64,000 nucleotides of DNA from the NCBI GenBank assembly GCA_029246505.1, contig JAQWNC010000003.1:124001-188000 (forward strand). Reading direction: 5' to 3'. Of the stretch, positions 1 to 9,201 are shown piece after piece. The stretch's first letter is position 1. Each line of letters opens with the position of its first letter. The translations under genes were made by a program, and so were the position numbers. This stretch comes from Arenicellaceae bacterium. Lineage in GTDB: Bacteria; Pseudomonadota; Gammaproteobacteria; Arenicellales; Arenicellaceae. Below the pieces are notes generated by a model. The model was not told the DNA's origin. It searched no databases and worked only from the letters and a program-made list of their open reading frames with translations.

Positions 1-611
1 CTAGCCCGACCAGCAAGCAACAGCAAAGTGATAGCCAATCTCCAGATATTCAAACCATCAAAGGCGAGCAGTTTAACGCTCCATCGGAAAGTCCTGAAAC
101 CACTGTACCCCCTCCTATAAACGAGCCAATTCCAGAAGTCACCAGCGATAACACTGCTGCTGTCGCACTAGCAGAACGCCGCCGCCTAATCGCGCAAATT
201 AGCCAACGCTGGCAGAAATACCAAAAAAAACCAAGGCGTACGTTCTTATCCCCTAGCGTAAAAGCAGATGCTGCCGCAAACTATATGGCAATATGGCGAG
301 AGAAAGTAGAAAGTATCGGCAATGAAAATTACCCTGCTCAAGCGCGACAACAGCAGATCTCTGCAGAACTCATCATAGATGTCGCGATTAATCCTAATGG
401 CAGCATTAATAAAGTTAACCTGGTTAAACGTTCTGCCTACCCTTTTCTGAACGACGCAGCTATTCGATTTATAAAATTAGCTAGCCCATTCGCACCCTTC
501 CCTGAAGAATTAAAAGCCACGAGCGACATCATACATATAACTCGGTCATTCCATTTTCTTGAGGGTGAACTAAATACTCTAGCTGCAGATCGAGCGGACT
601 CACAGCAATAA
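1..611 (+). CDS. TonB-like energy transducer, C-terminal part (5' truncated by window edge)
   Basis: The reading frame is open from base 3, so the start lies left of the window. About 200 residues are visible: a Ser/Pro/Gln-rich periplasmic linker (PPPINEP), a basic helical stretch with RRTFLSP, and a TonB C-terminal fold of about 100 residues (YPAQAR, then the DVAINPNGSI strand pair). TonB proteins carry proton-motive-force energy from ExbBD to outer-membrane receptors. The RRTFLSP stretch before the TonB domain is, as I recall, typical of the tonB-like gene between gshB and yqgE in Pseudomonas relatives, and yqgE follows here after only 8 bases. The N-terminal membrane anchor is not in the window. 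Whether it serves iron uptake cannot be told from this fragment. Confidence 0.85.
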   Translation, partial: SPTSKQQQSDSQSPDIQTIKGEQFNAPSESPETTVPPPINEPIPEVTSDNTAAVALAERRRLIAQISQRWQKYQKKPRRTFLSPSVKADAAANYMAIWREKVESIGNENYPAQARQQQISAELIIDVAINPNGSINKVNLVKRSAYPFLNDAAIRFIKLASPFAPFPEELKATSDIIHITRSFHFLEGELNTLAADRADSQQ

Positions 612-619
612 ACCTTAAC

Positions 620-1207
620 TTGGCTCATCAATCTAACAACTCTTTCTCACTAGCAGGACAATTGCTGATCGCAAACCCTGGCATGCTAGACCCGCACTTT
701 AAAAAGACCGTAACTCTGATTTGCGAACACGATGAAAAGGGCGCGTTAGGAATAACTATCAATCGACCATCCACACAATCGCTCGCAGAAGTACTAACAG
801 AAATTGGCATTTCTATTAACGACCCAAGCAATCTGGAACGTTTAAGTCAGAGCCAGATATTGTACGGCGGCCCTGTACATTCAAACCGAGGATTAATTCT
901 CCATACTGCGGACGGCATTTGGGAATCTTCGATCAAAGTTTCCGATCAAATTCACTTGACCAGCTCCAAAGACGTTTTAGAATCCATAGCGACCGGCTGC
1001 CCACCTCTTCACTATCGCATGGTTCTCGGCTACACCGGATGGGGATCAGGCCAACTAGAACAGGAACTTATAGAAAATGCCTGGCTGCACGCCAGCGCGA
1101 CACATCAGTTAATATTTGAAACCGAACATCAGCACTGTTGGCGCGCAACGGGCAATTCCCTAGGAATAGATATTAATAGTATGTCTACCCAGGCAGGCCA
1201 CGCGTAG
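620..1207 (+). CDS. yqgE: YqgE/AlgH family protein
   Basis: A 195-residue protein of the YqgE/AlgH family (UPF0301). The family hallmark near the N-terminus is present (SLAGQLLIANPGMLDPHF), followed by YGGPV and the GYTGWGSGQLE segment. The molecular function of the family is not settled. The frame has no upstream ATG, so TTG at 620, 8 bases after the tonB-like stop, is taken as the start; this gives the usual short leader before SLAGQLL. The next ATG falls inside the conserved block. It sits between the tonB-like gene and ruvX, as in Pseudomonas, and is probably cotranscribed with both. Confidence 0.92.
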   Translation: MAHQSNNSFSLAGQLLIANPGMLDPHFKKTVTLICEHDEKGALGITINRPSTQSLAEVLTEIGISINDPSNLERLSQSQILYGGPVHSNRGLILHTADGIWESSIKVSDQIHLTSSKDVLESIATGCPPLHYRMVLGYTGWGSGQLEQELIENAWLHASATHQLIFETEHQHCWRATGNSLGIDINSMSTQAGHA

Positions 1208-1270
1208 CATTATCTAGGCCATGAACTTATCAAACATATTAGTACTCGTTAAAAGTCCAAGATTCACCAC

Positions 1271-1741
1271 ATGAAAGGTACAACCGTGCTGTGTTTCGAT
1301 TTTGGCCTAAAACGTATTGGGGTTGCAGTAGGACAAACGGCTACTAATAGTGGTCGCCCGCTTACTACTATAAGCGCAGTCTCCGGCATCCCGGATACAG
1401 CCGTGTTGAAACGAGTACTAAACGAATGGCAGCCAGAACTTGTGATCGTTGGTCAAACCTATTCAGATACTTCAAAAAGTAAGAGTAACAAACGCTTTAA
1501 CAAAGCCCATAATGAATTCATCAATCAACTTACCTCACAGTATGGCTTGCCAGTGGAAATCATTAATGAAGCCTACACAACATTAGCAGCGAATCACGCA
1601 TTAGCCGAAGAGGGTATTAAAGCGCATAATAGAACCGCACTGAGAGACCAGTACGCCGCACTCGAAATACTCAACACCTGGATGAATGAGCGGCATAATC
1701 AACGAACAAAGACTCTCGATCAATTGAACAGTAATCTGTGA
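1271..1741 (+). CDS. ruvX: RuvX/YqgF family Holliday junction resolvase-like nuclease
   Basis: A 156-residue RNase H-fold protein. The first catalytic strand reads LCFDFGLKRIGVAVG with Asp10, and the later NEAYTT and RDQYAALEIL segments hold the remaining family acidic positions. YqgF/RuvX proteins act in 16S rRNA 5' processing and have been linked to Holliday junction cleavage. The ATG at 1271 is 63 bases after yqgE. The stop overlaps the GTG start of pyrR by 4 bases (GTGA at 1738-1741), which implies translational coupling. Confidence 0.93.
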   Translation: MKGTTVLCFDFGLKRIGVAVGQTATNSGRPLTTISAVSGIPDTAVLKRVLNEWQPELVIVGQTYSDTSKSKSNKRFNKAHNEFINQLTSQYGLPVEIINEAYTTLAANHALAEEGIKAHNRTALRDQYAALEILNTWMNERHNQRTKTLDQLNSNL

Positions 1742-2253
1742 GCAATACACCAAAAATCCCGGCGGTTGAGATACTGCTAGCCAGCTTAGTCGATGAGTTA
1801 ACAGCAGATGCTTATTCGGATGGTGTGCTTGTGGGTATTCGCCGAGGTGGGGCCTGGATCGTCGATGAATTGCAAGCAAGACTCGGGCGCACAGACCCTC
1901 CCGGCTATATAGATATCAGTTTTTATCGTGATGATTTTGCCATGGTCGGACTACAGCCTGAAGTAGGCGGCTCAGAATTACCGGTCAGTATCGACGACGC
2001 GCACGTAATATTAGTTGATGATGTAATTCACACAGGCCGCACAATTCGAGCAGCGATGAACGAGTTATTTGATTCCGGACGGCCAAAAAAAATCAGTTTG
2101 ATCAGTTTAATTGAACGAGATGGCCACGAATTACCAATTCGCGCAGATATTTGCTCTTTACGGGTTTCCTTAGCCCCTAATGAACATGTAAAATTACTCG
2201 GCCCCGAGCCGTTGGCCTTTGAACTAGTGAAACGAAATCGTGAAAAAAAGTGA
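1738..2253 (+). CDS. pyrR: Bifunctional pyrimidine regulator PyrR / uracil phosphoribosyltransferase
   Basis: A 171-residue phosphoribosyltransferase-fold protein. The PRPP-binding loop [12 protein letters not shown] lies at residues 91-102 and the GIRRGGAWI turn at 33-41. In Bacillus PyrR binds pyr mRNA; in gammaproteobacteria this role is less clear and UPRT activity may dominate. The GTG start overlaps the ruvX stop, and the TGA overlaps the GTG start of pyrB by 4 bases. The ruvX-pyrR-pyrB-pyrC' genes therefore form a tightly coupled unit. No pyrR-binding leader was recognised, since there is no free leader before pyrB. Confidence 0.93.
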   Translation: MSNTPKIPAVEILLASLVDELTADAYSDGVLVGIRRGGAWIVDELQARLGRTDPPGYIDISFYRDDFAMVGLQPEVGGSELPVSIDDAHVILVDDVIHTGRTIRAAMNELFDSGRPKKISLISLIERDGHELPIRADICSLRVSLAPNEHVKLLGPEPLAFELVKRNREKK

Positions 2254-3236
2254 GTAGTAGCGGTTTACGCGACTCCCACGTCCAATTGAACGAGGATGGA
2301 AGCTTAAGACACTTCCTGACCATAGATGGTCTTTCCCAATCTTTATTGACTGAAATCATGGAAAACGCCGAGCGGTTTATAGATTTTGGCCAACGTAAAA
2401 TCAAAAAAGCACCTTTACTGCGTGGCTACACAATCGTTAACCTCTTTTTTGAGCCAAGTACCCGTACCCGCACAACATTTGAAATTGCTGCCAAACGCCT
2501 ATCCGCTGACGTCATCAATCTAAACGCACAGCGCTCCTCCACAAGTAAAGGCGAAACTCTGCTTGATACCGCACGGAACCTCCAAGCGATGCATGCCGAT
2601 ATGCTGATCGTGCGAGATAGCCACGCCGGCGCAGCACATCTAATCGCTACTCATCTCAATGATCAGCTTCAAGTAGTTAACGCCGGTGATGGACGTCACG
2701 CTCACCCAACACAGGCAATGCTGGATATGTTTACTATTCGCCAGTACAAACCTGACTTTTCAAAACTTGCAGTAGCCATTGTTGGCGATGTGCTTCATTC
2801 AAGAGTCGCCCGCTCCCAAATTCAAGCGCTCGGAATTCTTGGTGTACCGGACATACGTGTAATCGGACCAAACACCCTTATTCCTACCGACGTTGAATCA
2901 CTAGGGGTAACCGCTCATACGTCGATGGAAACCGGACTCGATAATGTAGATGTGGTTATTATGCTACGTCTGCAAAGAGAACGTATGATTGGTCAATTAA
3001 TCGCGAGCGAACAAGAGTATTTTAAAACATGGGGGCTTACCCAAGAGCGCTTCGCAAGTACCAATAAAAATGCAATCGTAATGCACCCTGGGCCAATTAA
3101 CCGTGGTCTGGAAATTTCTTCAAGCATGGCAGACTCACCTAATTCACTAATTTTACCGCAAGTAACTAACGGCATTGCCATCAGAATGTCGGTACTGTCG
3201 ATGGTGATGAGTGGTGTGGAAGGAGTTAAAGAGTAA
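2250..3236 (+). CDS. pyrB: Aspartate carbamoyltransferase catalytic subunit
   Basis: A 328-residue ATCase that makes N-carbamoyl-aspartate from carbamoyl phosphate and aspartate, the committed step of pyrimidine synthesis. The carbamoyl-phosphate loop [13 protein letters not shown] lies at residues 66-78, KGETLLDT carries the second active-site lysine, and [10 protein letters not shown] and MHPGPINRG are also present. It starts with GTG inside the end of pyrR and ends in TAATG, sharing one base with the pyrC' start. The N-terminal tail of about 20 residues before LTIDGLS is typical of the Pseudomonas-type enzyme, which forms a dodecamer with an inactive DHOase-like subunit. Confidence 0.95.
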   Translation: MSSSGLRDSHVQLNEDGSLRHFLTIDGLSQSLLTEIMENAERFIDFGQRKIKKAPLLRGYTIVNLFFEPSTRTRTTFEIAAKRLSADVINLNAQRSSTSKGETLLDTARNLQAMHADMLIVRDSHAGAAHLIATHLNDQLQVVNAGDGRHAHPTQAMLDMFTIRQYKPDFSKLAVAIVGDVLHSRVARSQIQALGILGVPDIRVIGPNTLIPTDVESLGVTAHTSMETGLDNVDVVIMLRLQRERMIGQLIASEQEYFKTWGLTQERFASTNKNAIVMHPGPINRGLEISSSMADSPNSLILPQVTNGIAIRMSVLSMVMSGVEGVKE

Positions 3237-4510
3237 TGCGTATTGCTATAAATGGCGGATTACTGATTGATCCAAAAGCTGGCACCGAAAAAAAGCAGAA
3301 CGTTTATATTAATAATGGCGTTGTCGAAGCTATCGGCAAATCACCCGCATGGGGAAATAAAAAAGCAACCAATATAGATGCCTCGGGTTTAATCGTTTCT
3401 CCGGGGTTCGTAGACTTACGGGCGAGAATGCGAGAACCCGGCCACGAGCATAAAGCAACATTGGCAAGCGAGACTCGAGCTGCTGCAATCGCCGGAATCA
3501 CCAGCTTATGCATGCCGCCGGACTGCATTCCAGCCATAGACACGCCTGCGATCGCTCAAATGATTAAACACCGTGCCAATGGGTTGGGTGGTACTCAGGT
3601 ATATCCGATCGCCGCACTTACACATGGCCTTCATGGCAGTGTGCTCACCGACATGAAGGCTCTCATTGATGCTGGCTGCGTCGGGGTAAGCAACGCTTTG
3701 ACGCCTTTAGACAATTCACTGGTTATGCGACGCGCACTCCAGTACGCAACAACATTCGATATCCTGACATTAATTTACCCGCAAAATGCCAGTTTACGCG
3801 GTAATGGGGTAGCCCACGAAGGCCGCGTAAGTACTCGACTCGGCCTACCGGCCTCTCCGGTTGCTGCGGAAATAGTTGGTCTTGCCAGAGACCTTGCTTT
3901 GGTTGAAACTACAGGCGCACGAGCGCACTTTTGCGGTATAAGCAGCGCCAGAGCTGTTGAGATGATCCAGGAAGCACGCGCGCGGGGCTTATCGGTAACC
4001 GCCGATGTGGCTATCGCTCACTTACACCTAACCGAAGATAGCCTGCTTAGCTTTGACACTAATTGTCATGTCGAACCACCATTTCGCAGCGAGCAAGACC
4101 GCCAGGCACTAATCTCAGCAGTCGCTGACGGAACCATAACCGCTATCTGTACTGATCACCAGCCGCATGAACCTGAAGCAAAACTTACCCCATTCAGCGA
4201 GTCAGAACCTGGAACCTCTAGCCTTGAAGTCTTATTACCGCTGGCACTAACCACTGGTAAACAAACACAAATGCCACTCGCCAGTACTATTGCTCTACTC
4301 ACTTATGGCCCAGCCCAGATTCTAAATATCGATGTTGGTGAAATTAGCGTGGGCCACCGCGCAGATATTTGTATTTTTGACCTCGACGAACAATGGATCC
4401 TGAATAAAGACACCATAAATAGCGCGGGCAAAAATAGCCCTTTTCTTGGGGACACTCTCACCGGTAAAGTAAAACAGGTTATTTGTGGGGGTAAACTAAA
4501 AATAAATTGA
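3236..4510 (+). CDS. pyrC': Inactive dihydroorotase-like subunit of aspartate transcarbamoylase (PyrC'/PyrX)
   Basis: A 424-residue amidohydrolase-fold protein. Active dihydroorotases read VDxHxHxREPG for the metal site; here residues 59-69 read VDLRARMREPG, so both His ligands are Arg (62 and 64). The stretch corresponding to the substrate AED motif reads YPQNAS, and the second histidine of the HxxH strand is Gly (AHFCGIS). The late CTDHQPHE motif remains. This pattern matches the non-catalytic PyrC' that scaffolds PyrB in Pseudomonas ATCase. It shares one base with pyrB. A separate active pyrC should exist elsewhere in the genome. Confidence 0.9.
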   Translation: MRIAINGGLLIDPKAGTEKKQNVYINNGVVEAIGKSPAWGNKKATNIDASGLIVSPGFVDLRARMREPGHEHKATLASETRAAAIAGITSLCMPPDCIPAIDTPAIAQMIKHRANGLGGTQVYPIAALTHGLHGSVLTDMKALIDAGCVGVSNALTPLDNSLVMRRALQYATTFDILTLIYPQNASLRGNGVAHEGRVSTRLGLPASPVAAEIVGLARDLALVETTGARAHFCGISSARAVEMIQEARARGLSVTADVAIAHLHLTEDSLLSFDTNCHVEPPFRSEQDRQALISAVADGTITAICTDHQPHEPEAKLTPFSESEPGTSSLEVLLPLALTTGKQTQMPLASTIALLTYGPAQILNIDVGEISVGHRADICIFDLDEQWILNKDTINSAGKNSPFLGDTLTGKVKQVICGGKLKIN

Positions 4511-4518
4511 TCAATTTG

Positions 4519-4578
4519 GATATGTAAGTCCGAAGCGCCATTCTTGTCAGAAAATGCCAACAACTCAGATATGTCCAT
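4519..4578 (-). pseudogene. pilT: Remnant of the pilT 5' end
   Basis: On the minus strand from ATG at 4578 the first 20 codons give MDISELLAFSDKNGASDLHI, which closely matches the conserved PilT N-terminus (MDI/TELLAFSxKxGASDLHL). After that the similarity stops abruptly, about 8 bases from the pyrC' stop, and the frame runs into the antisense of pyrC'. A ribosome-binding sequence (ATAAGG) survives upstream of the ATG. In Pseudomonas pilT lies at exactly this place, divergent from yggS. The rest of pilT, and pilU, are absent from this locus, so this is a deletion scar. The reading frame is too short to be functional. Confidence 0.8.
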
Positions 4579-4686
4579 GCCTTATCCAGGAGACCTGTTA
4601 TCATTTCCTTTGCCAGTCAATTAATACCGGCTCAGGCAAACAAATTAAAAGTATGCCGTGTCCCAATTGAGTAACAAGCGCTACAT

Positions 4687-5376
4687 ATGAAAAACGATTT
4701 TAATCTACGTTTTCATAAGCTTAAAGATAGAATCTTAGATTCTGAGAGAGCCGCAGGGGTTGTACCGGAAAAAGTTACTTTGATTGCCGCCAGTAAAACT
4801 CAATCCGTAGAAAAAATTGAACACGCCGCAGAAGTTGGGATAACTCATTTTGGCGAAAACTATTTACAGGAATCGATTCCAAAAATACAAGCACTTCGAC
4901 ACCTGGATCTTTGCTGGCATTTCATTGGCGCCCTTCAGAGCAACAAAACTGATTCCATTGCAGAACATTTTACCTGGGTCCATACAATAGATCGATTCAA
5001 AATAGCTCGACGACTGTCGGAGCAACGCCCGCAACATGCGGCGGAACTGAATGTTCTAATTCAGGTAAATATTGATAATGAATCGCAGAAAGCCGGTGTT
5101 TCAGTGCAGGACTTACCGGCGTTGGCAAAAAAAATAACAGTACTCCCTAATTTAAAACTACGTGGTCTAATGGTATTACCGAAGCCACGAGCCCATAAGC
5201 TGGAACAGCAAGAAATTTTTCAACAGGTTGCCAATTGTCATAAGCAACTTGCCAGCGAAATTGGCGAACACTTCGACTCGTTGTCAATGGGGATGTCCAA
5301 CGACCTAGAAGCCGCTATCTGGGCCGGAGCAACACATATTCGTATTGGCAGCGACCTATTCGGTCCTCGAGCATAG
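4687..5376 (+). CDS. yggS: YggS family pyridoxal-phosphate homeostasis protein
   Basis: A 229-residue alanine-racemase-fold PLP protein. The PLP lysine lies in LIAASKTQ (Lys37), followed by FGENYLQE, WHFIGALQSNK and the C-terminal phosphate-binding MGMSNDLEAAI...THIRIGSDLFG. YggS/PLPBP proteins control free PLP and amino-acid balance and have no racemase activity. The length is normal for the family. It precedes proC, as in many gammaproteobacteria. The promoter is probably in 4579-4686, the former pilT-yggS divergent region. Confidence 0.94.
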   Translation: MKNDFNLRFHKLKDRILDSERAAGVVPEKVTLIAASKTQSVEKIEHAAEVGITHFGENYLQESIPKIQALRHLDLCWHFIGALQSNKTDSIAEHFTWVHTIDRFKIARRLSEQRPQHAAELNVLIQVNIDNESQKAGVSVQDLPALAKKITVLPNLKLRGLMVLPKPRAHKLEQQEIFQQVANCHKQLASEIGEHFDSLSMGMSNDLEAAIWAGATHIRIGSDLFGPRA

Positions 5377-5435
5377 TTTTCGCATACTCCATCACGCATC
5401 GTCATTAAACACCAGATAAGATTACTGAATCACGC

Positions 5436-5465
5436 TTGGCCTATACCGCACTTCCGCCCTACAAT
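5436..5465 (+). promoter_or_regulatory. Possible sigma-70 promoter for proC
   Basis: TTGGCC at 5436-5441 and TACAAT at 5460-5465 are separated by 18 bases in the 125-base gap between yggS and proC. The -10 matches the consensus at five of six positions and the -35 is weak. It would place a start about 30 bases before the proC ATG. Confidence 0.3.
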
Positions 5466-5501
5466 ACACCGCTAGAACGACTGAGTTTTTATTGAATCTA
5501 T

Positions 5502-6317
5502 ATGCAAATTAATATTGGGTTTATAGGCGGCGGGAATATGGCCGCCAGCCTCATCGGTGGGTTAATTCCTGACACTGTCGCACCTGACAGTATTATCGTT
5601 GCTGAGCCTAATAAAGAGCGACGTACTAAACTAGTAAGTCAGTTTGGCGTACAGGTAACCGCAGACAATAATGTTGTTTGTCAAAACTCTGATGTCGTAG
5701 TACTAGCAGTTAAGCCTCATGTAATGCCTGATGTGGTACAGCAATTAACAGGCTATCAAAATCAGACGCTGTTTATATCAATTGCCGCAGGAATAAATAT
5801 AACCAGTCTCCAGGCTTGGCTTGGTACACAACACCCTGTCGTTCGCGTTATGCCGAATACACCAGCACTGATTGGTATTGGCGCAAGCGCCTTGTACGCA
5901 AGTGGCAACGTAAGTAAAGAAAAAAAAAACATCGTAGGAACAATATTAGATGCCGTTGGAATGTCGACATGGGTCAACAACGAGTCAGATCTAGATATTG
6001 TCACCGCCCTATCTGGAAGCGGACCTGCGTATTTCATGCTTTTTATTAAGGCACTAGTTGACCAAGCGATCAAAGCTGGCTTAAATGACTCAGTGGCTAA
6101 GGAACTAGCCGTGCAAACTGCTATTGGCGCAGCAACACTAGCGAAATTATCCGAGGATGACTTAGCTACTCTCATTCAAAAAGTAACCTCGCCAGGTGGG
6201 ACTACAGCAAAGGCCATGGAAGTATTGAACAACCGAGATGTGCCGGCAATTATTGCTGAGGCATTCGATGCTGCGCAGCAGCGCTCGGAAGCCATTGCCT
6301 CTGAATTCAGCGATTAA
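5502..6317 (+). CDS. proC: Pyrroline-5-carboxylate reductase
   Basis: A 271-residue enzyme catalysing the last step of proline synthesis with NAD(P)H. The N-terminal Rossmann motif reads GFIGGGNMAASLIGG, then VVLAVKPHVM, RVMPNTPALIG and the P5CR signature region ALSGSGPAYFM with TSPGGTT. The length is standard. The ATG at 5502 directly begins the Rossmann strand (MQINIGFIG). It is followed after 55 bases by yggT, a common pairing. Confidence 0.96.
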   Translation: MQINIGFIGGGNMAASLIGGLIPDTVAPDSIIVAEPNKERRTKLVSQFGVQVTADNNVVCQNSDVVVLAVKPHVMPDVVQQLTGYQNQTLFISIAAGINITSLQAWLGTQHPVVRVMPNTPALIGIGASALYASGNVSKEKKNIVGTILDAVGMSTWVNNESDLDIVTALSGSGPAYFMLFIKALVDQAIKAGLNDSVAKELAVQTAIGAATLAKLSEDDLATLIQKVTSPGGTTAKAMEVLNNRDVPAIIAEAFDAAQQRSEAIASEFSD

Positions 6318-6372
6318 AAATTCACCCACAACCACCATGCAAATACCGCATCAACAGATTTAAAGATACTTT

Positions 6373-6951
6373 ATGAATAATCCCTATATTGGCAATGCAA
6401 CGTCTTACCTGATTGACGTTTTTCTTGGACTTTTTATTTTTGCTCTACTGCTGAGATTTATGTTGCAGTGGGTTCGAGGAGACTTTTATAACCCAATTGG
6501 CGAGTTTTTAGTAAAGTTCACTAATCCGGTAGTTATTCCACTACGCCGTATTATCCCCGGATTTATGGGGCTCGACTTCGCAACCCTATTTACCACAATT
6601 GCTTTTTCGTTCGTGAAAACCTGGCTGCTTCTAACGATTGCGGGCGCGCAGGTGGCACCATTTGGCTTATTTATTTATACACTGGCTGAGTTGCTCAAGC
6701 TAACTATCTATATATTTATGGGAGCGATCATTATTCGTATTGTTGCAAGCTGGATCGCTCCGCAGGCTACCTATAGCCCAATAATGTCTCCGGTATACGC
6801 GTTATCGGAACCATTAATGTCAAGTGCTCGTAGGATTATACCCGATATTGGAGGGATTGATTTATCGCCCATTCTAGTATTCGTTTTTTTAAACCTTACA
6901 CAAATGCTTGCCGTTGCTCCTTTGTATGCTCTCGCTCAGCAATACATGTAA
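6373..6951 (+). CDS. yggT: YggT family integral membrane protein
   Basis: A 192-residue, highly hydrophobic protein with two YGGT repeats. Each has paired membrane helices around a conserved amphipathic turn: NPIGEFLVKFTNPVVIPLRR in the first half and SPVYALSEPLMSSARR in the second. Each turn is followed by IIPGFMGLDF or IIPDIGGIDL. YggT proteins are inner-membrane proteins of uncertain role, linked to osmotic tolerance in E. coli and to cell-division-associated SepF/YlmG loci in other phyla. It lies between proC and metX. Confidence 0.93.
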   Translation: MNNPYIGNATSYLIDVFLGLFIFALLLRFMLQWVRGDFYNPIGEFLVKFTNPVVIPLRRIIPGFMGLDFATLFTTIAFSFVKTWLLLTIAGAQVAPFGLFIYTLAELLKLTIYIFMGAIIIRIVASWIAPQATYSPIMSPVYALSEPLMSSARRIIPDIGGIDLSPILVFVFLNLTQMLAVAPLYALAQQYM

Positions 6952-6966
6952 AGTCAACTTAAAATC

Positions 6967-8133
6967 GTGAATTCTAAAAAAAATCATTCAGTAGGTATTA
7001 TCACCCCTCAAACCCTACATTTTGACGGGCGAGTGCAGCTTAAAAGCGGTGATAGCCTGGAAAATTTTGACGTGGTTTATGAAAGCTACGGTAAGCTGAA
7101 CAGCAAGAATACTAATGCAATTCTTATTTGCCATGCGCTTAGTGGTGACCATCATGCGGCTGGCTATCACAACACCGATGATACGCATATCGGATGGTGG
7201 GATAATCTAATTGGGCCAGGAAAACCGATAGACACGAATCGATTCTTCGTTATTTGCACCAACAATGTCGGTGGTTTCCAAGGAAGTACAGGCCCTGCAA
7301 GTAATAACCCATCTACCAATCAACCCTACGGCCCTGATTTTCCGATGGTCACTGTTGAAGATTGGGTCACAGTGCAATCAATGGTCGCTGACCGTCTAAA
7401 AATCGACGTCTGGGCAGCAGTAATTGGCGGAAGCCTTGGTGGGATGCAGGCGATGCAGTGGAGTATCGATTACCCTTCTCGTATAAAGCATAGTTGTATC
7501 ATTGCCTCTACACCCAAATTGAGTGCTCAAAATATTGCTTTCAATGATGTAGCCCGTCAAGCAATTCGAACTGACAGCGAATTTTACGATGGCCGATATT
7601 ATGAAAAAAATACTGTCCCTTCGCGGGGGCTACGCGTTGCTAGAATGCTAGGCCATATAACCTATTTATCAGATGATCTAATGGCAGAGAAATTCGGTCG
7701 TAATTTGAGAGATATAGAAAATATCGGTTTTAATTACAACCCTGAGTTCGAAGTAGAAAGCTATTTACGCTATCAAGGTGATCGCTTTTCTCAATCATTT
7801 GATGCGAACACTTACTTATTAATGACAAAAGCTCTCGACTATTACGACCCCGCACAAGCACACGGCGGTGATCTTAGTCACGCAATGGCTCCTGCCGTTT
7901 GTGATTTTTTAGTTATCTCCTTTACAAGTGACTGGCGATTTACGGTCGAACGCTCACGCGAAATAGTTAAAGCAATACATGACAACGACCTTAATGTTAC
8001 CTACGCAGAAATTACTGCCACTCAGGGCCACGATGCTTTCTTGCTTGAAATCCCCGACTATCTAAATGTTTTTACTGCCTATATGGATCAGGTATATGAA
8101 TGTACTGGAATTAAATCTGAGGACAGCCTCTAA
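6967..8133 (+). CDS. metX: Homoserine O-acyltransferase (MetX)
   Basis: A 388-residue alpha/beta-hydrolase that activates homoserine by acyl transfer in methionine synthesis. Visible are [11 protein letters not shown], the nucleophile elbow [13 protein letters not shown] (Ser156), and the C-terminal Asp and His regions (FTSDWRF and GHDAFL). Whether it uses acetyl- or succinyl-CoA cannot be decided by eye; many proteobacterial MetX enzymes use succinyl-CoA. The start is GTG at 6967, 15 bases after yggT. The stop shares one base with the metW start (TAATG), so the two are coupled. Confidence 0.94.
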   Translation: MNSKKNHSVGIITPQTLHFDGRVQLKSGDSLENFDVVYESYGKLNSKNTNAILICHALSGDHHAAGYHNTDDTHIGWWDNLIGPGKPIDTNRFFVICTNNVGGFQGSTGPASNNPSTNQPYGPDFPMVTVEDWVTVQSMVADRLKIDVWAAVIGGSLGGMQAMQWSIDYPSRIKHSCIIASTPKLSAQNIAFNDVARQAIRTDSEFYDGRYYEKNTVPSRGLRVARMLGHITYLSDDLMAEKFGRNLRDIENIGFNYNPEFEVESYLRYQGDRFSQSFDANTYLLMTKALDYYDPAQAHGGDLSHAMAPAVCDFLVISFTSDWRFTVERSREIVKAIHDNDLNVTYAEITATQGHDAFLLEIPDYLNVFTAYMDQVYECTGIKSEDSL

Positions 8134-8738
8134 TGGACCAAAAAATCAAGCGTCCAGATTTCGACATAATAACCAAGTGGATCGAACCTAGCACTCGGGT
8201 ATTGGATCTAGGCTGTGAAGATGGAGAACTACTAAAGCGATTGGGCGATAAATTTGTATCTGGTTACGGAGTCGAAATTAATCCGGAAGCGATTCCCCTT
8301 TGCGTAAAAAATAGAGTCAATGTTATTCAGCTAAATCTTGACCAGGGGCTTGCTGGTTTCGATGATAATTCTTTCGACTTTGTGGTGTTATCTTTAACCC
8401 TTCAGGCGATGAAACAGCCACGACAATTGCTTAAAGAAATGCTCCGGGTCGGCCAAACAGGCATAGTCTCTTTCCCAAACTTTGGTCATTGGAAGGTTCG
8501 CACTCAGCTTGGCTTTAGCGGACGAATGCCGGTTAGCAGGCACCTGCCAAATAGCTGGTTCAACACACCAAATATTCATATGTGCACGCTAAAAGATTTC
8601 GAGATACTTTGTACAGAAGAAGATATACGGATACTTGATCGCCGCGCGGTAAATTACAGACATGAAACTTCAATAGGCTTAAAATTATTCCCCAACCTGC
8701 TTGGTGAAATTGCGCTCTACATGTTCACCAGCGCCTAG
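8133..8738 (+). CDS. metW: MetW, methionine biosynthesis methyltransferase-fold protein
   Basis: A 201-residue class I SAM-binding fold with motif I VLDLGCEDGELL, FDFVVLSLTLQAM and the conserved SFPNFGHWKVR segment. MetW is found with MetX in proteobacteria and is needed for, or stimulates, the homoserine acyl-transfer step; its own methyl substrate is unknown. Translation is coupled to metX. It ends the left-hand plus-strand block and converges with the ArsC-like gene. Confidence 0.93.
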   Translation: MDQKIKRPDFDIITKWIEPSTRVLDLGCEDGELLKRLGDKFVSGYGVEINPEAIPLCVKNRVNVIQLNLDQGLAGFDDNSFDFVVLSLTLQAMKQPRQLLKEMLRVGQTGIVSFPNFGHWKVRTQLGFSGRMPVSRHLPNSWFNTPNIHMCTLKDFEILCTEEDIRILDRRAVNYRHETSIGLKLFPNLLGEIALYMFTSA

Positions 8739-8802
8739 CGTCTAAATCTAGGTGGCCGATTTAAGTTTATAGCCCATATCAGGTAGATCAAAGGCCAATC
8801 TA

Positions 8803-8828
8803 TTATTTTAAATAGCGCTCTAAAATAA
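8803..8828. terminator. Weak AT-rich hairpin between convergent metW and the ArsC-like gene
   Basis: TTATTTTA at 8803-8810 pairs with TAAAATAA at 8821-8828 around a 10-base loop. It is centred in the gap between convergent genes, so it could act as a weak bidirectional terminator. The stem has no G or C. Confidence 0.25.
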
Positions 8829-8832
8829 CAAG

Positions 8833-9180
8833 CTAAACTAAACTTTCCCAATCAGCTTGTTTATAGCCGACTAAGCCAAAGCTTTTCGCCAATAAAAATG
8901 GTCGTTTAATCAATTTTCCGTTTATGGCCAACAAACCAATAGCCTCAGCTATGGACATATCTCCCAATCGGTCCTTAATGCCTAGCTCCCTATACTGCAA
9001 ACCGGCTGTATTGAATAGCTTCCGAAGCTCACCACGTTGATAGCCCAACATAATGTTTAACTCATCTTCAGAGGGCGGTTGAGTAATTATATCTATCAGC
9101 TCATACACAGCGCCTTGGGAGTCGAGAAATTTTTGAGCCTTTCGACAGGTACTACAGTTTTTATATTGATAAAACTTCAC
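8833..9180 (-). CDS. ArsC/Spx family thioredoxin-fold protein
   Basis: A 115-residue protein with an N-terminal CxxC (Cys9-Cys12 in KNCSTCRKA) and the family C-terminal IKRPFLL segment containing the conserved RP. It belongs to the arsenate reductase/Spx/YffB superfamily. The CxxC and short length resemble the YusI/MgsR-type Spx-like branch more than a dedicated arsenate reductase, and no ars genes are nearby. The function is probably redox-related but is not assigned. It follows DAHP synthase with 21 bases between them, so the two are likely cotranscribed. Confidence 0.85.
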   Translation of the reverse strand: MKFYQYKNCSTCRKAQKFLDSQGAVYELIDIITQPPSEDELNIMLGYQRGELRKLFNTAGLQYRELGIKDRLGDMSIAEAIGLLAINGKLIKRPFLLAKSFGLVGYKQADWESLV

Positions 9181-9201
9181 AGTTGGTCTGCTCTTAGCCT
9201 C

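Noticed and set aside
8833-9180. A dedicated arsenate reductase
   Set aside because: The N-terminal CxxC and lack of neighbouring ars genes favour a general Spx/ArsC-like redox protein.
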